Positions 1 to 11,232 of a DNA stretch of 34,351 bases are shown here, piece by piece (within the stretch, counting starts at the first letter, position 1; each line of letters starts with the position of its first letter). The stretch is from Winogradskyella sp. GTDB taxonomy: Bacteria; Bacteroidota; Bacteroidia; Flavobacteriales; Flavobacteriaceae. Position numbers and translations under genes: made by a program. The stretch lies in NCBI GenBank assembly GCA_002722255.1, contig PBLD01000003.1, forward strand, positions 99,798 through 134,148, written 5' to 3'. Under the pieces are notes generated by a model. The model made no database searches, had not been told where the DNA came from, and worked only from the letters and a program-made list of their open reading frames with translations.

Positions 1-2
1 GA

Positions 3-209
3 CATTCTTTAAAAACTATGGACCAACATGTTGACGAAGGTGGTGATCCGAAAGAGATGGCAGAGGCTATTTATAAAATAATAGAAACTAAATCGCCTAA
101 GATTCATTACAAGGTAGGTGCGTTTATGCAAAAGTTTTCTATTGTGCTTAAGCGTGTGTTGCCAGACAAGATGTACGAAAAACTTCTAATGAATCATTAT
201 ATGCTGTAA
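3..209 (+). CDS. Short-chain dehydrogenase/reductase, C-terminal fragment (5' end outside the window)
   Basis: The frame is open from the left edge (codons start at base 3), so this is the last 68 residues of a longer gene. The tail has an alternating pattern typical of the C-terminus of Flavobacteriaceae SDR-family NAD(P)-dependent oxidoreductases: an acidic GGDPKEMAEAIYKII helix, then HYKVG and a basic segment ending KMYEKLLMNHYML. The Rossmann fold and the catalytic Ser-Tyr-Lys residues lie outside the window, so the substrate cannot be judged. The in-frame ATG at base 18 is internal, not a start. The family assignment rests on resemblance of the tail only and is moderately secure. Confidence 0.72.
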   Translation, partial: HSLKTMDQHVDEGGDPKEMAEAIYKIIETKSPKIHYKVGAFMQKFSIVLKRVLPDKMYEKLLMNHYML

Positions 210-255
210 ATCATTTTGGTACATTATTTGAGGTTTGAAATTTAAATTAGCTATT

Positions 256-654
256 ATGAAAAAACCTCTACTCATTACACTTCTGTTTTTGGCATTTGTA
301 TTTGGTTGCGATGAGCCATTATGTATTTTTCCTAAAGAACCGCAATTGCCCAATAAAGAATTTCCTATTGGTAGCACAGAGAGTTATTATTACGTAGATC
401 TGAGTGCTGAAATTAATAACGAACCCAGAGATAATGACTACGATTATTATTTTGATGTTGTAGGTCTTCCTGCAGGAATGGATTATTTTGTAAACTACAG
501 AACGATTAGTCTAGAAGGTACGCCTGAAGTGTCAGGTATTTTTGATATTATTATTTACCTTGATGTTGAAGGACCTTTTAGAAATGATTATGATGATCCT
601 GATGTGTTGTGTAACTATGGTACATCAAAAACATACACACTTATTATTGAATAG
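256..654 (+). CDS. Small lipoprotein with a putative Ig-like (He_PIG type) domain
   Basis: A 132-residue protein with a classic lipoprotein signal: MKK, a hydrophobic stretch from Pro4 to Phe16, and a lipobox V15-F16-G17-C18. The mature part is acidic and tyrosine-rich. Its second half contains GLPAGMDY followed by TISLEGTPEVSGIFDIII, the pattern of putative Ig domains in which a GLP..G turn is followed by an I.GTP..sG.F strand. The ATG at 256 is chosen because it puts the charged n-region directly before the hydrophobic core; an in-frame TTG at 235 would add seven residues and is less likely. Probably tethered in the periplasm or on the outer membrane; substrate or partner unknown. It lies 46 bases after the SDR gene and may be co-transcribed with it. 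Confidence 0.75.
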   Translation: MKKPLLITLLFLAFVFGCDEPLCIFPKEPQLPNKEFPIGSTESYYYVDLSAEINNEPRDNDYDYYFDVVGLPAGMDYFVNYRTISLEGTPEVSGIFDIIIYLDVEGPFRNDYDDPDVLCNYGTSKTYTLIIE

Positions 655-732
655 GTTTAGGTTCTATTTTTAGTAATTTGTTAATATATTTTATTGAATT
701 ATTTGAAGTCCTCATCTGTAATAGTTGTAAAT

Positions 733-782
733 TCGCGATAACTAAAAACACAACAAATCGCGATAACTAAAAACACAACAAA
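733..782. repeat. Two perfect tandem copies of a 25-bp unit
   Basis: Bases 733-757 and 758-782 are identical 25-mers, each beginning TCGCGATAACTAAAAACACA and ending ACAAA. They sit immediately before the transaldolase gene, the second copy ending 15 bases before its ATG. The arrangement fits a recent slippage duplication in the 5' leader. There are no spacers and no third copy, so it is not a CRISPR array. Confidence 0.95.
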
Positions 783-797
783 TCAAATTTATTTTAG

Positions 798-1451
798 ATG
801 AAATTTTTTATTGACACAGCCAATTTAGACCAGATTAAAGAAGCTCAGGACATGGGTATTTTAGATGGTGTTACTACAAACCCGTCACTAATGGCAAAAG
901 AAGGTATTACAGGTGTAGACAATATTATGAAACACTACGTAGATATCTGTAATATTGTAGAAGGAGATGTATCTGCAGAAGTTATTTCTACAGATTTTGA
1001 TGGTATGGTTAGAGAAGGTGAGGCTTTGGCTGAGTTACATGATCAGATTGTTGTTAAGCTTCCTATGATTAAGGATGGTGTAAAAGCATGTAAATATTTT
1101 TCAGACAGAGGAATTAAAACTAACGTAACATTAGTATTCTCTCCAGGACAAGCATTATTAGCAGCAAAAGCAGGTGCTACTTATGTGTCTCCTTTTATTG
1201 GTCGTTTAGATGATATTTCAACAGATGGATTAAATCTTATTGCAGAGATTCGTCATATTTTTGATAACTATGCTTTCGATACAGAAATATTAGCGGCTTC
1301 TGTGCGTCATACAATGCATGTTATAGATTGTGCAAAATTGGGTGCAGATGTTATGACAGGACCTCTAAGTTCTATCACAGGATTATTAAAACATCCTTTA
1401 ACAGATATAGGTTTAGAAAAATTCTTGGCAGATTATAAGAAAGGAAACTAA
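798..1451 (+). CDS. Small (TalC/FSA-type) transaldolase
   Basis: The 217-residue length and opening [14 protein letters not shown], then [13 protein letters not shown], are diagnostic of the short transaldolase/fructose-6-phosphate aldolase family, a class I aldolase of the cytosolic non-oxidative pentose phosphate pathway. The Schiff-base lysine is Lys87 in VVKLPM. The second active-site segment reads SPFIGRLDD with Phe133 where E. coli fructose-6-phosphate aldolase has its catalytic Tyr131. In known enzymes that residue helps separate aldolase (Tyr) from transaldolase (Phe), so transaldolase activity (dihydroxyacetone transfer between sugar phosphates) is the better prediction, although such genes are often labelled fsa. 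It has its own leader with a 25-bp tandem repeat, and a strong terminator follows. Family certain; exact activity likely. Confidence 0.95.
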   Translation: MKFFIDTANLDQIKEAQDMGILDGVTTNPSLMAKEGITGVDNIMKHYVDICNIVEGDVSAEVISTDFDGMVREGEALAELHDQIVVKLPMIKDGVKACKYFSDRGIKTNVTLVFSPGQALLAAKAGATYVSPFIGRLDDISTDGLNLIAEIRHIFDNYAFDTEILAASVRHTMHVIDCAKLGADVMTGPLSSITGLLKHPLTDIGLEKFLADYKKGN

Positions 1452-1477
1452 CAGAACTTTTTAGAAGAGTTTATTTT

Positions 1478-1513
1478 AGGCATCTTATTGTTTAGCAATG
1501 AGGTGCCTTTTTT
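1478..1513 (+). terminator. Intrinsic terminator of the transaldolase gene
   Basis: A stem of about 13 pairs (three of them G-U), left arm 1478-1490 and right arm 1496-1508, with a five-base loop, followed by a run of six T. The right part overlaps the last codons of the convergent gene that ends at 1485, so one sequence serves as coding DNA on one strand and terminator on the other. Confidence 0.85.
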
Positions 1514-2933
1514 GTAGCATGTCTCCTAGCATTTCTGTAAAGTCAGATTTAAAGATATTTACATTAGGATGTAAAATCATACCGTTTTCATTAACTATAA
1601 TGGCTTTGTTAAGGTAATTTACAGCTAATATTTTTCTTGCTTTTAGAGGATGTTTGAATTTGTATTCATTCTTAGTAGGAAAATCATAATTGTTAATAAT
1701 ACTTTTCCATGATTTATCATCATTAGAATTAAGATTTATTGAAACAAATTCTACATGTGGAAATGCATATTTTAAGCTTTTTACTTTATAATGGCTGTTT
1801 CTATATTGCATTTTAGAATTGGAGGACCAAAAGTAAATAATGGTAGGCTTCTCTATAATAGAGTTTAAATTGTGCTCGCTGTTATCGTAGTTTACTATTT
1901 CTATATTTGGAATAGGATTGCCTTGTCTCAGTAATTTTAGAGAACAGACTAGTTCCTTTATGCTTTCTTTATCTTCTTCATTTGTACTTTTAGGAAGATA
2001 GTAGTTCAGCATTTCATCCGCTTCAGCTTCGGTATGATTATAACTTACGTAATCTCTGGTTTTATATTTTAGAAGACTATTTTTTATGGTCTCATTAGAA
2101 ATAATACTATCTATTAAATCTAATTTAGATTTGTTGTAGTCCGCAGCATGCCTGTCAAACGTACTATGAACATTATGTTTCTTGTAATAATTTTGTGCAG
2201 CAAGATTATCTATATGCGAAAATAAAAAACGATTATAAGCATATAAATGACTTAAATGAGCGGCATTATAATCTACATAATTTCTGTGATCATAAAAATC
2301 TTCGGGTAAATCTTTTATATGTATAAGCTTGTTATTACCAAAGTACGCAAAAGGATATATTTCCTTATCTGCATAAGAATTATAATTGATATTGGTTTCA
2401 ATGATAGATTTAAACAACTCAGATTCTTCTTTATCTTGAAGGAAATTATGAAACTTGGTCAACTCTTTTTTACGTCTTTCTTCTACAAACGCATTAAATT
2501 CTTCAGGTTCCATTTTAGCATAGTGTACTAGCTTTGATGCTTGTTGTTCATTAGCTAAATATGTTTCTATGAGATAATTGTTTTTTCTGGCACCTTTCCC
2601 TGTAAAAACCAAAGATTCATCAAAATCATAGGTGTTTAATCTAAACATAACACTGTCATTTGGTTCTAATAAAACCAACTGATATTCACCACCATGAGTA
2701 AAGGAGTATAATCCAGGATTCAGATCTTTTATTTTATAGATAAATCTGTTGTTACTATCTAGCGTAAGAGAATCTACAACCTTACCTTTAGTATTAAAAA
2801 GAATAATACTATTGTTCTTTGGATTTACAATTTCACCACCAACATAGGCATAGCTGCCATCATTTGTGTTTACTTTGCAACCAAATGACATGGACAGCAG
2901 TAATAGTGAAAGTATAATATATCTAGAAAACAT
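1485..2933 (-). CDS. Lipoprotein with a degenerate TlpA/ResA-like thioredoxin domain (no CXXC)
   Basis: A 482-residue lipoprotein: hydrophobic N-terminus and a lipobox ending at Cys19 (SFGC). Residues about 28-115 (YVGGEIVNPKNNSIILFN, then a GKGARKN turn) resemble the DUF4369-type beta domain that often precedes thioredoxin domains in Bacteroidota. A helical middle follows. Residues about 340-475 match a TlpA/AhpC-TSA fold (GNPIPNIEIVNYD, TIIYFWSS, VEFVSINLN, IIVNENGMILHP). Where a thiol oxidoreductase would have WCxxC there is WSSNSKMQ, so neither redox cysteine is present. It probably faces the periplasm and either binds a partner without redox chemistry or is a remnant; the intact reading frame argues against simple decay. 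It converges on the transaldolase gene. Confidence 0.8.
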   Translation of the reverse strand: MFSRYIILSLLLLSMSFGCKVNTNDGSYAYVGGEIVNPKNNSIILFNTKGKVVDSLTLDSNNRFIYKIKDLNPGLYSFTHGGEYQLVLLEPNDSVMFRLNTYDFDESLVFTGKGARKNNYLIETYLANEQQASKLVHYAKMEPEEFNAFVEERRKKELTKFHNFLQDKEESELFKSIIETNINYNSYADKEIYPFAYFGNNKLIHIKDLPEDFYDHRNYVDYNAAHLSHLYAYNRFLFSHIDNLAAQNYYKKHNVHSTFDRHAADYNKSKLDLIDSIISNETIKNSLLKYKTRDYVSYNHTEAEADEMLNYYLPKSTNEEDKESIKELVCSLKLLRQGNPIPNIEIVNYDNSEHNLNSIIEKPTIIYFWSSNSKMQYRNSHYKVKSLKYAFPHVEFVSINLNSNDDKSWKSIINNYDFPTKNEYKFKHPLKARKILAVNYLNKAIIVNENGMILHPNVNIFKSDFTEMLGDMLQKRHLIAKQ

Positions 2934-3026
2934 GGGGATTTATCTAAAGATTGCAAACAAAAATATATGATGAAAACTTTAAGTCTTGTTAATACCTAGT
3001 TAAATCTTGTTATACTAATCATTTAT

Positions 3027-3057
3027 TTCGCTCAATCGCTTAATTTTTCTACTTTTG
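3027..3057 (+). promoter_or_regulatory. Bacteroidota-type promoter of the ABC-F gene
   Basis: TACTTTTG at 3050-3057 matches the TAnnTTTG -7 consensus exactly. The best -33 element is TTC at 3027-3029, 20 bases upstream, one base off TTG. A start near 3061 would give a leader of about 40 bases. Confidence 0.6.
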
Positions 3058-3098
3058 CACTCTCAAAATTCGAATAGTAATAAAGACTAAAATTATAA

Positions 3099-4727
<1,629 letters not shown>

Positions 4728-4787
4728 TAAGTCCTCTTAAATTTAATAAAGACAATTTTTTAATAGTCAATTGTTTTTTGTCATACC

Positions 4788-4829
4788 AAAAAAGGTTTGT
4801 TATGTGTTTACATAACAAAACTTTTTTTT
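4788..4829. terminator. Bidirectional terminator between the ABC-F and DUF2007 genes
   Basis: An A-rich flank, a stem of about 14 pairs with one mismatch (arms ending at 4805 and starting at 4810, loop GTTT), and a T-run. The A-run on the left gives a T-run on the other strand, so it can stop both convergent genes. It touches the stop codon of the minus-strand gene (4828-4830). Confidence 0.85.
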
Positions 4830-5076
4830 ATTCAGAAGAGGTAGACTCCATCTCAGATTTAACCTGCTCAACAATAGCAAGAGCGTTATTTAGTTCGTCA
4901 TTATGAACAAATACTTCCTGAAAGCCTTGATTCAAGGAGCCATATCCTGCTAATCTTTGCGATTCACCTTCGTCTTTAATTATAGGTATAATGCCCTTAG
5001 CTTCTAATTCGTCTTTAACTCTGGTTACAAGAATAAAGTTGCCTGAGTAAACTTTTGTGTATTCTGATGTGCTCAT
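4828..5076 (-). CDS. DUF2007-type small protein
   Basis: An 82-residue soluble protein starting MSTSEYTKVYSG. The core FILVTRVKDELEAKGIIPIIKDEGES, then FQEVFVHNDELNNALAIVEQ, follows the DUF2007 pattern (a ferredoxin-like fold in which a short helix connects two strands, with an acidic tail). DUF2007 proteins have been called putative signal-transducing proteins, but no function is established. The start at 5076 is chosen because the upstream in-frame ATG at 5142 would add 22 Lys/Asn/Leu-rich residues unlike the family and translated from AT-rich leader DNA. Confidence 0.75.
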   Translation of the reverse strand: MSTSEYTKVYSGNFILVTRVKDELEAKGIIPIIKDEGESQRLAGYGSLNQGFQEVFVHNDELNNALAIVEQVKSEMESTSSE

Positions 5077-5167
5077 ATTTATAGGATTTAAAATCTTATA
5101 TAAGTTACGTTTTTTTTTCAATAATAAACTATTAAAAATCATTAAAATAATTTTTAATTATTAAAAA

Positions 5168-5198
5168 ATGATTAATCATAGACTTAATCTATATTAAG
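5168..5198. promoter_or_regulatory. Two adjacent palindromes upstream of katG, candidate operators
   Basis: Bases 5168-5179 are a perfect 12-bp palindrome (ATGATTAATCAT). Bases 5183-5198 form an inverted repeat CTTAAT-N4-ATTAAG. Both lie 87-117 bases before the katG ATG. A -7-like TAACTTTA occurs at 5245-5252, but the nearest TTG is only 14 bases away from it, so the promoter is not clearly resolved. The DNA is very AT-rich and short palindromes arise easily, so a regulator site is only a possibility. Confidence 0.35.
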
Positions 5199-5260
5199 AT
5201 AAGTTTAAAAAATAATTAGACTTATTATTGAATTTATAATTTATTAACTTTAAACTGTGA

Positions 5261-7516
<2,256 letters not shown>

Positions 7517-7543
7517 TAATTGATTGATAGTTAATAGAGTATG

Positions 7544-7580
7544 AAAAAGGAATGTGTGTTTTAGCACATTCCTTTTTTTT
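7544..7580 (+). terminator. Intrinsic terminator between katG and the ankyrin gene
   Basis: A strong stem of eight pairs with mixed composition (7549-7556 with 7565-7572), extended by A-T pairs on both sides, an eight-base loop, and a T-run to 7580. It ends only 12 bases before the ankyrin ATG, leaving no room for a promoter in between. Confidence 0.85.
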
Positions 7581-7592
7581 AAATGAAAAAAA

Positions 7593-8063
7593 ATGAACGA
7601 AAACGAACTGTTTTTTAGAACAATACAATCAGGCAATGTTGAAAATTTAGGACTTCAGTTAGATAGAGATCCAGATTTGGCCAATATTAAAGATTCTAGA
7701 GGATTTACTCCTTTAATATTTGCAACGTATTTTGGTCAAGAAGAGATTGCAAAATTGTTAATTGAAAAAGGTGCTGACATAAACGCAAAAGATGCATCAG
7801 GAAATACAGCCTTAATTGGAGTAAGTTTTAAGGGTAATAAAGATTTAGTAGATTTGCTTTTAGCTCATAATGCTAGTGTAAATATTCAGAATAAAAACGG
7901 AACAACTGCATTATCCTTTGCTACACAGTACAATCAAAAAACTATAGTAGAAACGTTGCTAAGACATGATGCTGATAAAACCATTAAAGATAATGAAGGA
8001 AAAACAGCATTAGATTATGCTAAAGAAAAAGAATTGAACGAGATAATTGAGCTACTTAATTAA
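7593..8063 (+). CDS. Ankyrin-repeat protein next to katG (AnkB-like)
   Basis: A 156-residue soluble protein made almost wholly of ankyrin repeats: units begin at about residues 36 (RGFTPLIFATYFGQ), 69 (SGNTALIGVSFKGN), 102 (NGTTALSFATQYNQ) and 135 (EGKTALDYAKEKE), each with the LL..GAD.N or equivalent turn. Ankyrin repeats mediate protein binding. In Pseudomonas, the katB neighbour ankB is needed for full catalase activity, so a chaperone or scaffold role for KatG is plausible here, by analogy only. It has no signal peptide, so it is probably cytoplasmic, whereas Pseudomonas AnkB is periplasmic. Expression must come from read-through of the katG terminator or from a promoter inside katG. Confidence 0.9.
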   Translation: MNENELFFRTIQSGNVENLGLQLDRDPDLANIKDSRGFTPLIFATYFGQEEIAKLLIEKGADINAKDASGNTALIGVSFKGNKDLVDLLLAHNASVNIQNKNGTTALSFATQYNQKTIVETLLRHDADKTIKDNEGKTALDYAKEKELNEIIELLN

Positions 8064-8067
8064 AAGC

Positions 8068-8101
8068 AAAAAACCACTTCTAAATTTAGAAGTGGTTTTT
8101 T
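8068..8101. terminator. Bidirectional terminator between the ankyrin gene and the peroxiredoxin operon
   Basis: A ten-pair stem, CCACTTCTAA against TTAGAAGTGG at 8074-8083 and 8086-8095 (the innermost pairs probably open), flanked by an A-run on the left and a T-run on the right. It can stop transcripts from both directions. Confidence 0.88.
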
Positions 8102-8125
8102 ATTCTTCTTTTTCAATTAATACTT

Positions 8126-8383
8126 TTACTTATCAATAGATCCGAGAACACGAGACATAAATGAATTTAAAGCTTCCTTTTTTGGTGTGCCATCTTTTAC
8201 CATTTTATGTACTTCAATTGCACCATACATATTAGAAATTAATTCGCCTATAACATCTAACTCTTCATCTTTTAAGGATGGTACTTCAGTTAGGTTTTCT
8301 AAGGTTTCAATAGTTTCAATTACGTAGTCTTCATCGTTTTCTTCGATAAACTGGGTTAATTGTTTTATTACAGGTAATTTCAT
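8126..8383 (-). CDS. Small conserved acidic protein of the peroxiredoxin-thioredoxin operon
   Basis: An 85-residue, all-helical acidic protein (MKLPVIKQLTQFIEEND, then two more helices and a KDGTPKKEALNSFM segment). I believe it belongs to a small family (DUF6952-like) found after thioredoxin in Flavobacteriaceae, but that is from memory of the context, not a search. It starts two bases after the thioredoxin stop, so it is translated from the same mRNA, and gene order suggests a role with Trx/Prx. It has no cysteine, so it is not a redox carrier itself. Function unknown. Confidence 0.7.
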   Translation of the reverse strand: MKLPVIKQLTQFIEENDEDYVIETIETLENLTEVPSLKDEELDVIGELISNMYGAIEVHKMVKDGTPKKEALNSFMSRVLGSIDK

Positions 8384-8385
8384 AT

Positions 8386-8694
8386 TTAAATTACTTCAGA
8401 AACAAGGTCTTTTAATACGTCAAACTTGTTTGTTTGTACTTGATTTTTGAACTCACCGTTTTTAAAAGTAGCAAAGGTAGGTAAGTTATCTACTGTTGCT
8501 AATTTTCTGCTTTCAGGAAATTTTTCAGCATCAGCAATAACAAATTTTACATTTTCGTTCTCTGTTGCTAATTTCTTGAACTTAGGCTTCATTATACGAC
8601 AGTTTCCGCACCATGTTGCTGAATATTGTACAACAACAGTTTCGTTTTCAGAAACTAAGCTTTGTAAATTATCTTGATCTAATTCTTGAATCAT
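8386..8694 (-). CDS. Thioredoxin-like protein (WCGNC active site)
   Basis: A single thioredoxin domain of 102 residues. The active site is Trp28-Cys29-Gly30-Asn31-Cys32 in SATWCGNCRIMKPKF, a variant of the usual WCGPC in which Asn replaces Pro, and the cis-Pro segment is VDNLPTFATFKNG. No signal peptide, so cytosolic. It lies nine bases downstream of the 2-Cys peroxiredoxin gene and is very probably its reductant. The Pro-to-Asn change should alter the redox potential or the pKa of the first cysteine; this subtype appears usual for Flavobacteriaceae. Confidence 0.9.
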   Translation of the reverse strand: MIQELDQDNLQSLVSENETVVVQYSATWCGNCRIMKPKFKKLATENENVKFVIADAEKFPESRKLATVDNLPTFATFKNGEFKNQVQTNKFDVLKDLVSEVI

Positions 8695-8703
8695 AACCAG
8701 TAA

Positions 8704-9348
8704 TTAGTTTAAGTGTGCTTTTAAATACTCTCTAGTACCTTGTGCGTTAGCTTGCATTGCATCTTTACCTTCTTCCCAGTTTGCAGGACAAACTTCTCCT
8801 TTTTCTTGCACGTGTGTTAGAGCATCAATAATTCTTAAGTACTCATTTACATTTCTACCAAGAGGCATGTTGTTGATGCTTTCGTGTTGTACAACACCTT
8901 CTTCATCAATAATGTAAGTAGCTCTGTAAGTAACGTTATCTCCGTCTACAGTTACAACACCAGTTTCTTCATTGTAAGTTTCGTTAGAGATGTCTAAAAT
9001 ACCTAGAGTAGATGCTAAGTTCCTATTTGAATCGGCTAAAAGAGGGTATGTTACACCTTCAATTCCACCATTATCTTTTGCGGTACTTAACCAAGCAAAG
9101 TGAACTTCTGCAGTATCACAAGATGCTCCAATAACAATTGTGTTACGTTTTTCAAATTCACCTAAAGCAGCTTGAAAGGCATGTAATTCAGTTGGGCATA
9201 CAAAAGTAAAATCTTTCGGATACCAGAATAATACTACTTTTTTGTTGTTGTTTTTTGCTTCTTCAAGAACGTTGAGCTTAAAAGTATCACCCATTTCGTT
9301 CATTGCGTTTACGTTTAAATCTGGGAATTGTTTTCCTACAAATGCCAT
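8704..9348 (-). CDS. Typical 2-Cys peroxiredoxin (AhpC/Prx1 type)
   Basis: A 214-residue cytosolic thiol peroxidase that reduces hydrogen peroxide and organic hydroperoxides. The peroxidatic Cys51 is in FTFVCPTELHAFQ and the resolving Cys187 in EKGEVCPANW, the pattern of typical 2-Cys peroxiredoxins. Electrons probably come from the thioredoxin encoded next. It is the first gene of a three-gene operon (spacings 9 and 2 bases). A clear -7 element sits about 33 bases upstream of the ATG. The operon converges on katG and the ankyrin gene, giving a compact peroxide-defence block. Confidence 0.95.
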   Translation of the reverse strand: MAFVGKQFPDLNVNAMNEMGDTFKLNVLEEAKNNNKKVVLFWYPKDFTFVCPTELHAFQAALGEFEKRNTIVIGASCDTAEVHFAWLSTAKDNGGIEGVTYPLLADSNRNLASTLGILDISNETYNEETGVVTVDGDNVTYRATYIIDEEGVVQHESINNMPLGRNVNEYLRIIDALTHVQEKGEVCPANWEEGKDAMQANAQGTREYLKAHLN

Positions 9349-9380
9349 TGTATATTTTTTAATTTATTAATAGTTTACTA

Positions 9381-9388
9381 CAAAAGTA
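9381..9388 (-). promoter_or_regulatory. -7 promoter element of the peroxiredoxin operon
   Basis: On the minus strand TACTTTTG matches TAnnTTTG exactly. No TTG lies at the usual 17-23 bases; the nearest is 26 bases upstream, so the promoter may depend on an activator. The expected start gives a leader of about 28 bases. Confidence 0.5.
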
Positions 9389-9558
9389 CCTATTACCTGA
9401 GTATGTTTTTATAGCAATTATTTATTATAAATCAATGCAATTATAGTGTAAGTGTATGGCTTCAAAAAAGCACCTTTAAATTTATGATAATGATAAAATA
9501 GGATAGCGTAAAATACGAACCTCTTAAAATAGGTCCATTTTACTTGAAAAATAAATTT

Positions 9559-11046
9559 TTACTTTTTCAATAAATATTTAATTTTAATCCTAAATGCAGC
9601 AAAAAGTAGAGTCGTAAATGGGCTGAGCCAATTAAAAATAGCATAAAAGAAATATTCGGCAACTCCAACTCCTAAAACACCACTTTGATAAGCACCGCAA
9701 GTATTCCAAGGAATCAAAACAGAGGTTACAGTACCAGAATCTTCTAGTGTTCTACTAAGATTCTCTGGAGCTAGACCTTTATCCTCATATGCTTTTTTAA
9801 ACATTTTACCCGGAACAACAAGTGCTAAGTATTGGTCAGATGCAGTAACGTTTAATGCTAAGCAGCTAGCTACTGTACTAGCAAATAGTCCAAATACTGA
9901 AGTGGCTAAGCTTAAAAGTGCTTTGCTAATTTTAGCAAGTGCGCCAATAGCATCCATCACACCGCCAAACGTCATAGCACATAAAATTAGCCATATCGTA
10001 CCAAGCATTCCCTTCATACCTTTTCCAGAAGCTGAGAATAGGCTTTTTAGAGTTTCATTGTCTGTTTCAATAGTAGTGCTTACAGTAATAGCATCCATTA
10101 CTCCTTGGTAAGCGGATTTAACCGTTAAAGATTCTACACCTGCAATTTGTGCTACAATTTGAGGTTGAAAAATTAGAGCGAAGATGCCTCCTAAAATGGT
10201 ACCAATCAGTAATGCAATTAGAGGTGAGGTTTTCTTAATTATTAAGAATATAACGAATATTGGGACCAGAAATAACCAACCCGAAATATTAAAAGTTTTA
10301 TCAATATCGTTAATTAAGGTAGAGGTTTCAGCTGCGCCTTCAGTATTCTGGGTAAACCCTAAAATAACAAATACAATAAGCGTAATGATAATAGTTGGAA
10401 CTGTGGTGTAGGTCATATATTTTATATGTGAAAATAATTCACCTCCAGCCATAGCAGGAGCTAAATTTGTGGTGTCACTTAAAGGCGACATTTTATCTCC
10501 AAAATATGCGCCAGAAAGCACAGCGCCAGCAGTCATTCCCATCGGAACTCCTAAAGCTTCACCAATCCCTATTAATGCGATACCAACCGTAGCTGATGTG
10601 GTCCAAGAGCTACCAGTTGCAACTGATATAATAGCACAAATTATAACGCAAGCCGCTAAAAATATTGTAGGGTTTAGAATTTGTAAGCCATAATATATCA
10701 TAGCAGGTATTATACCACTAATTAACCATGTACCTGCTAAAGCACCAACCATTAATAGAATTAAAATTGCGCCTGCTGTAGATTTTATGTTTTCAGCAAC
10801 CTCTTCAACCATTTGATTAAATGAAACTTTATTAAAAAAGCCTACAACTGCTGCTACTGCAGCGCCTAATAATAATATAAATTGATTGCTGCCATTTAAA
10901 GCATTATCGCCATAAACATATACATTAAAGGCTAACATGCCAACCAATGCAAACACAGGTAATAAAGCTTCCCAAATATTAAGCTCTTTATTTTCTACTA
11001 TATTTTCGTCTTGTGGTTGTCTTGGTTTAATATTTTGACTCTCCAT
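9559..11046 (-). CDS. NhaC-family Na+/H+ antiporter
   Basis: A 495-residue inner-membrane protein with about eleven to twelve hydrophobic segments separated by short loops. The family pattern is clear: VATGSSWTTSATVGIALIG, then GAVLSGAYFGDKMSPLSDTT, and near the C-terminus LEDSGTVTSVLIPWNTCGA, which carry conserved charged and polar residues (the Asp in GDKMSPLSDTT among them) of NhaC-type antiporters. The expected role is Na+ export in exchange for protons, or an amino-acid/organic-acid exchange as some NhaC relatives do; the sequence does not decide this. The cytoplasmic N-terminus is charged. Apparently monocistronic, with about 210 bases to the next minus-strand gene. Confidence 0.9.
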   Translation of the reverse strand: MESQNIKPRQPQDENIVENKELNIWEALLPVFALVGMLAFNVYVYGDNALNGSNQFILLLGAAVAAVVGFFNKVSFNQMVEEVAENIKSTAGAILILLMVGALAGTWLISGIIPAMIYYGLQILNPTIFLAACVIICAIISVATGSSWTTSATVGIALIGIGEALGVPMGMTAGAVLSGAYFGDKMSPLSDTTNLAPAMAGGELFSHIKYMTYTTVPTIIITLIVFVILGFTQNTEGAAETSTLINDIDKTFNISGWLFLVPIFVIFLIIKKTSPLIALLIGTILGGIFALIFQPQIVAQIAGVESLTVKSAYQGVMDAITVSTTIETDNETLKSLFSASGKGMKGMLGTIWLILCAMTFGGVMDAIGALAKISKALLSLATSVFGLFASTVASCLALNVTASDQYLALVVPGKMFKKAYEDKGLAPENLSRTLEDSGTVTSVLIPWNTCGAYQSGVLGVGVAEYFFYAIFNWLSPFTTLLFAAFRIKIKYLLKK

Positions 11047-11232
11047 AGATTATCTTATTTATCTCTGTAATGTTACAACTTTCATTACTTATATCAAAAA
11101 TTCATAATTGTTGCAGTTCATCTATGATTTTAATCATTTTAAAATGTATAGTGTGTATTTCATCGAAAAGTAGTGACTAAGGATATGGTTATCTGTGTCT
11201 TATAAGCATCTAATCCAAATATTAAATGTGTT

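Noticed and set aside
733..782. Tandem repeat as a minimal CRISPR array
   Set aside because: The two 25-bp units are directly adjacent with no spacer and no cas gene is nearby.
9902..10693. Several open frames on the plus strand opposite nhaC
   Set aside because: They are antisense to a clear membrane transporter, lack start signals and show no domain pattern; likewise frames opposite katG, lpdA, ade and the FG-GAP gene.
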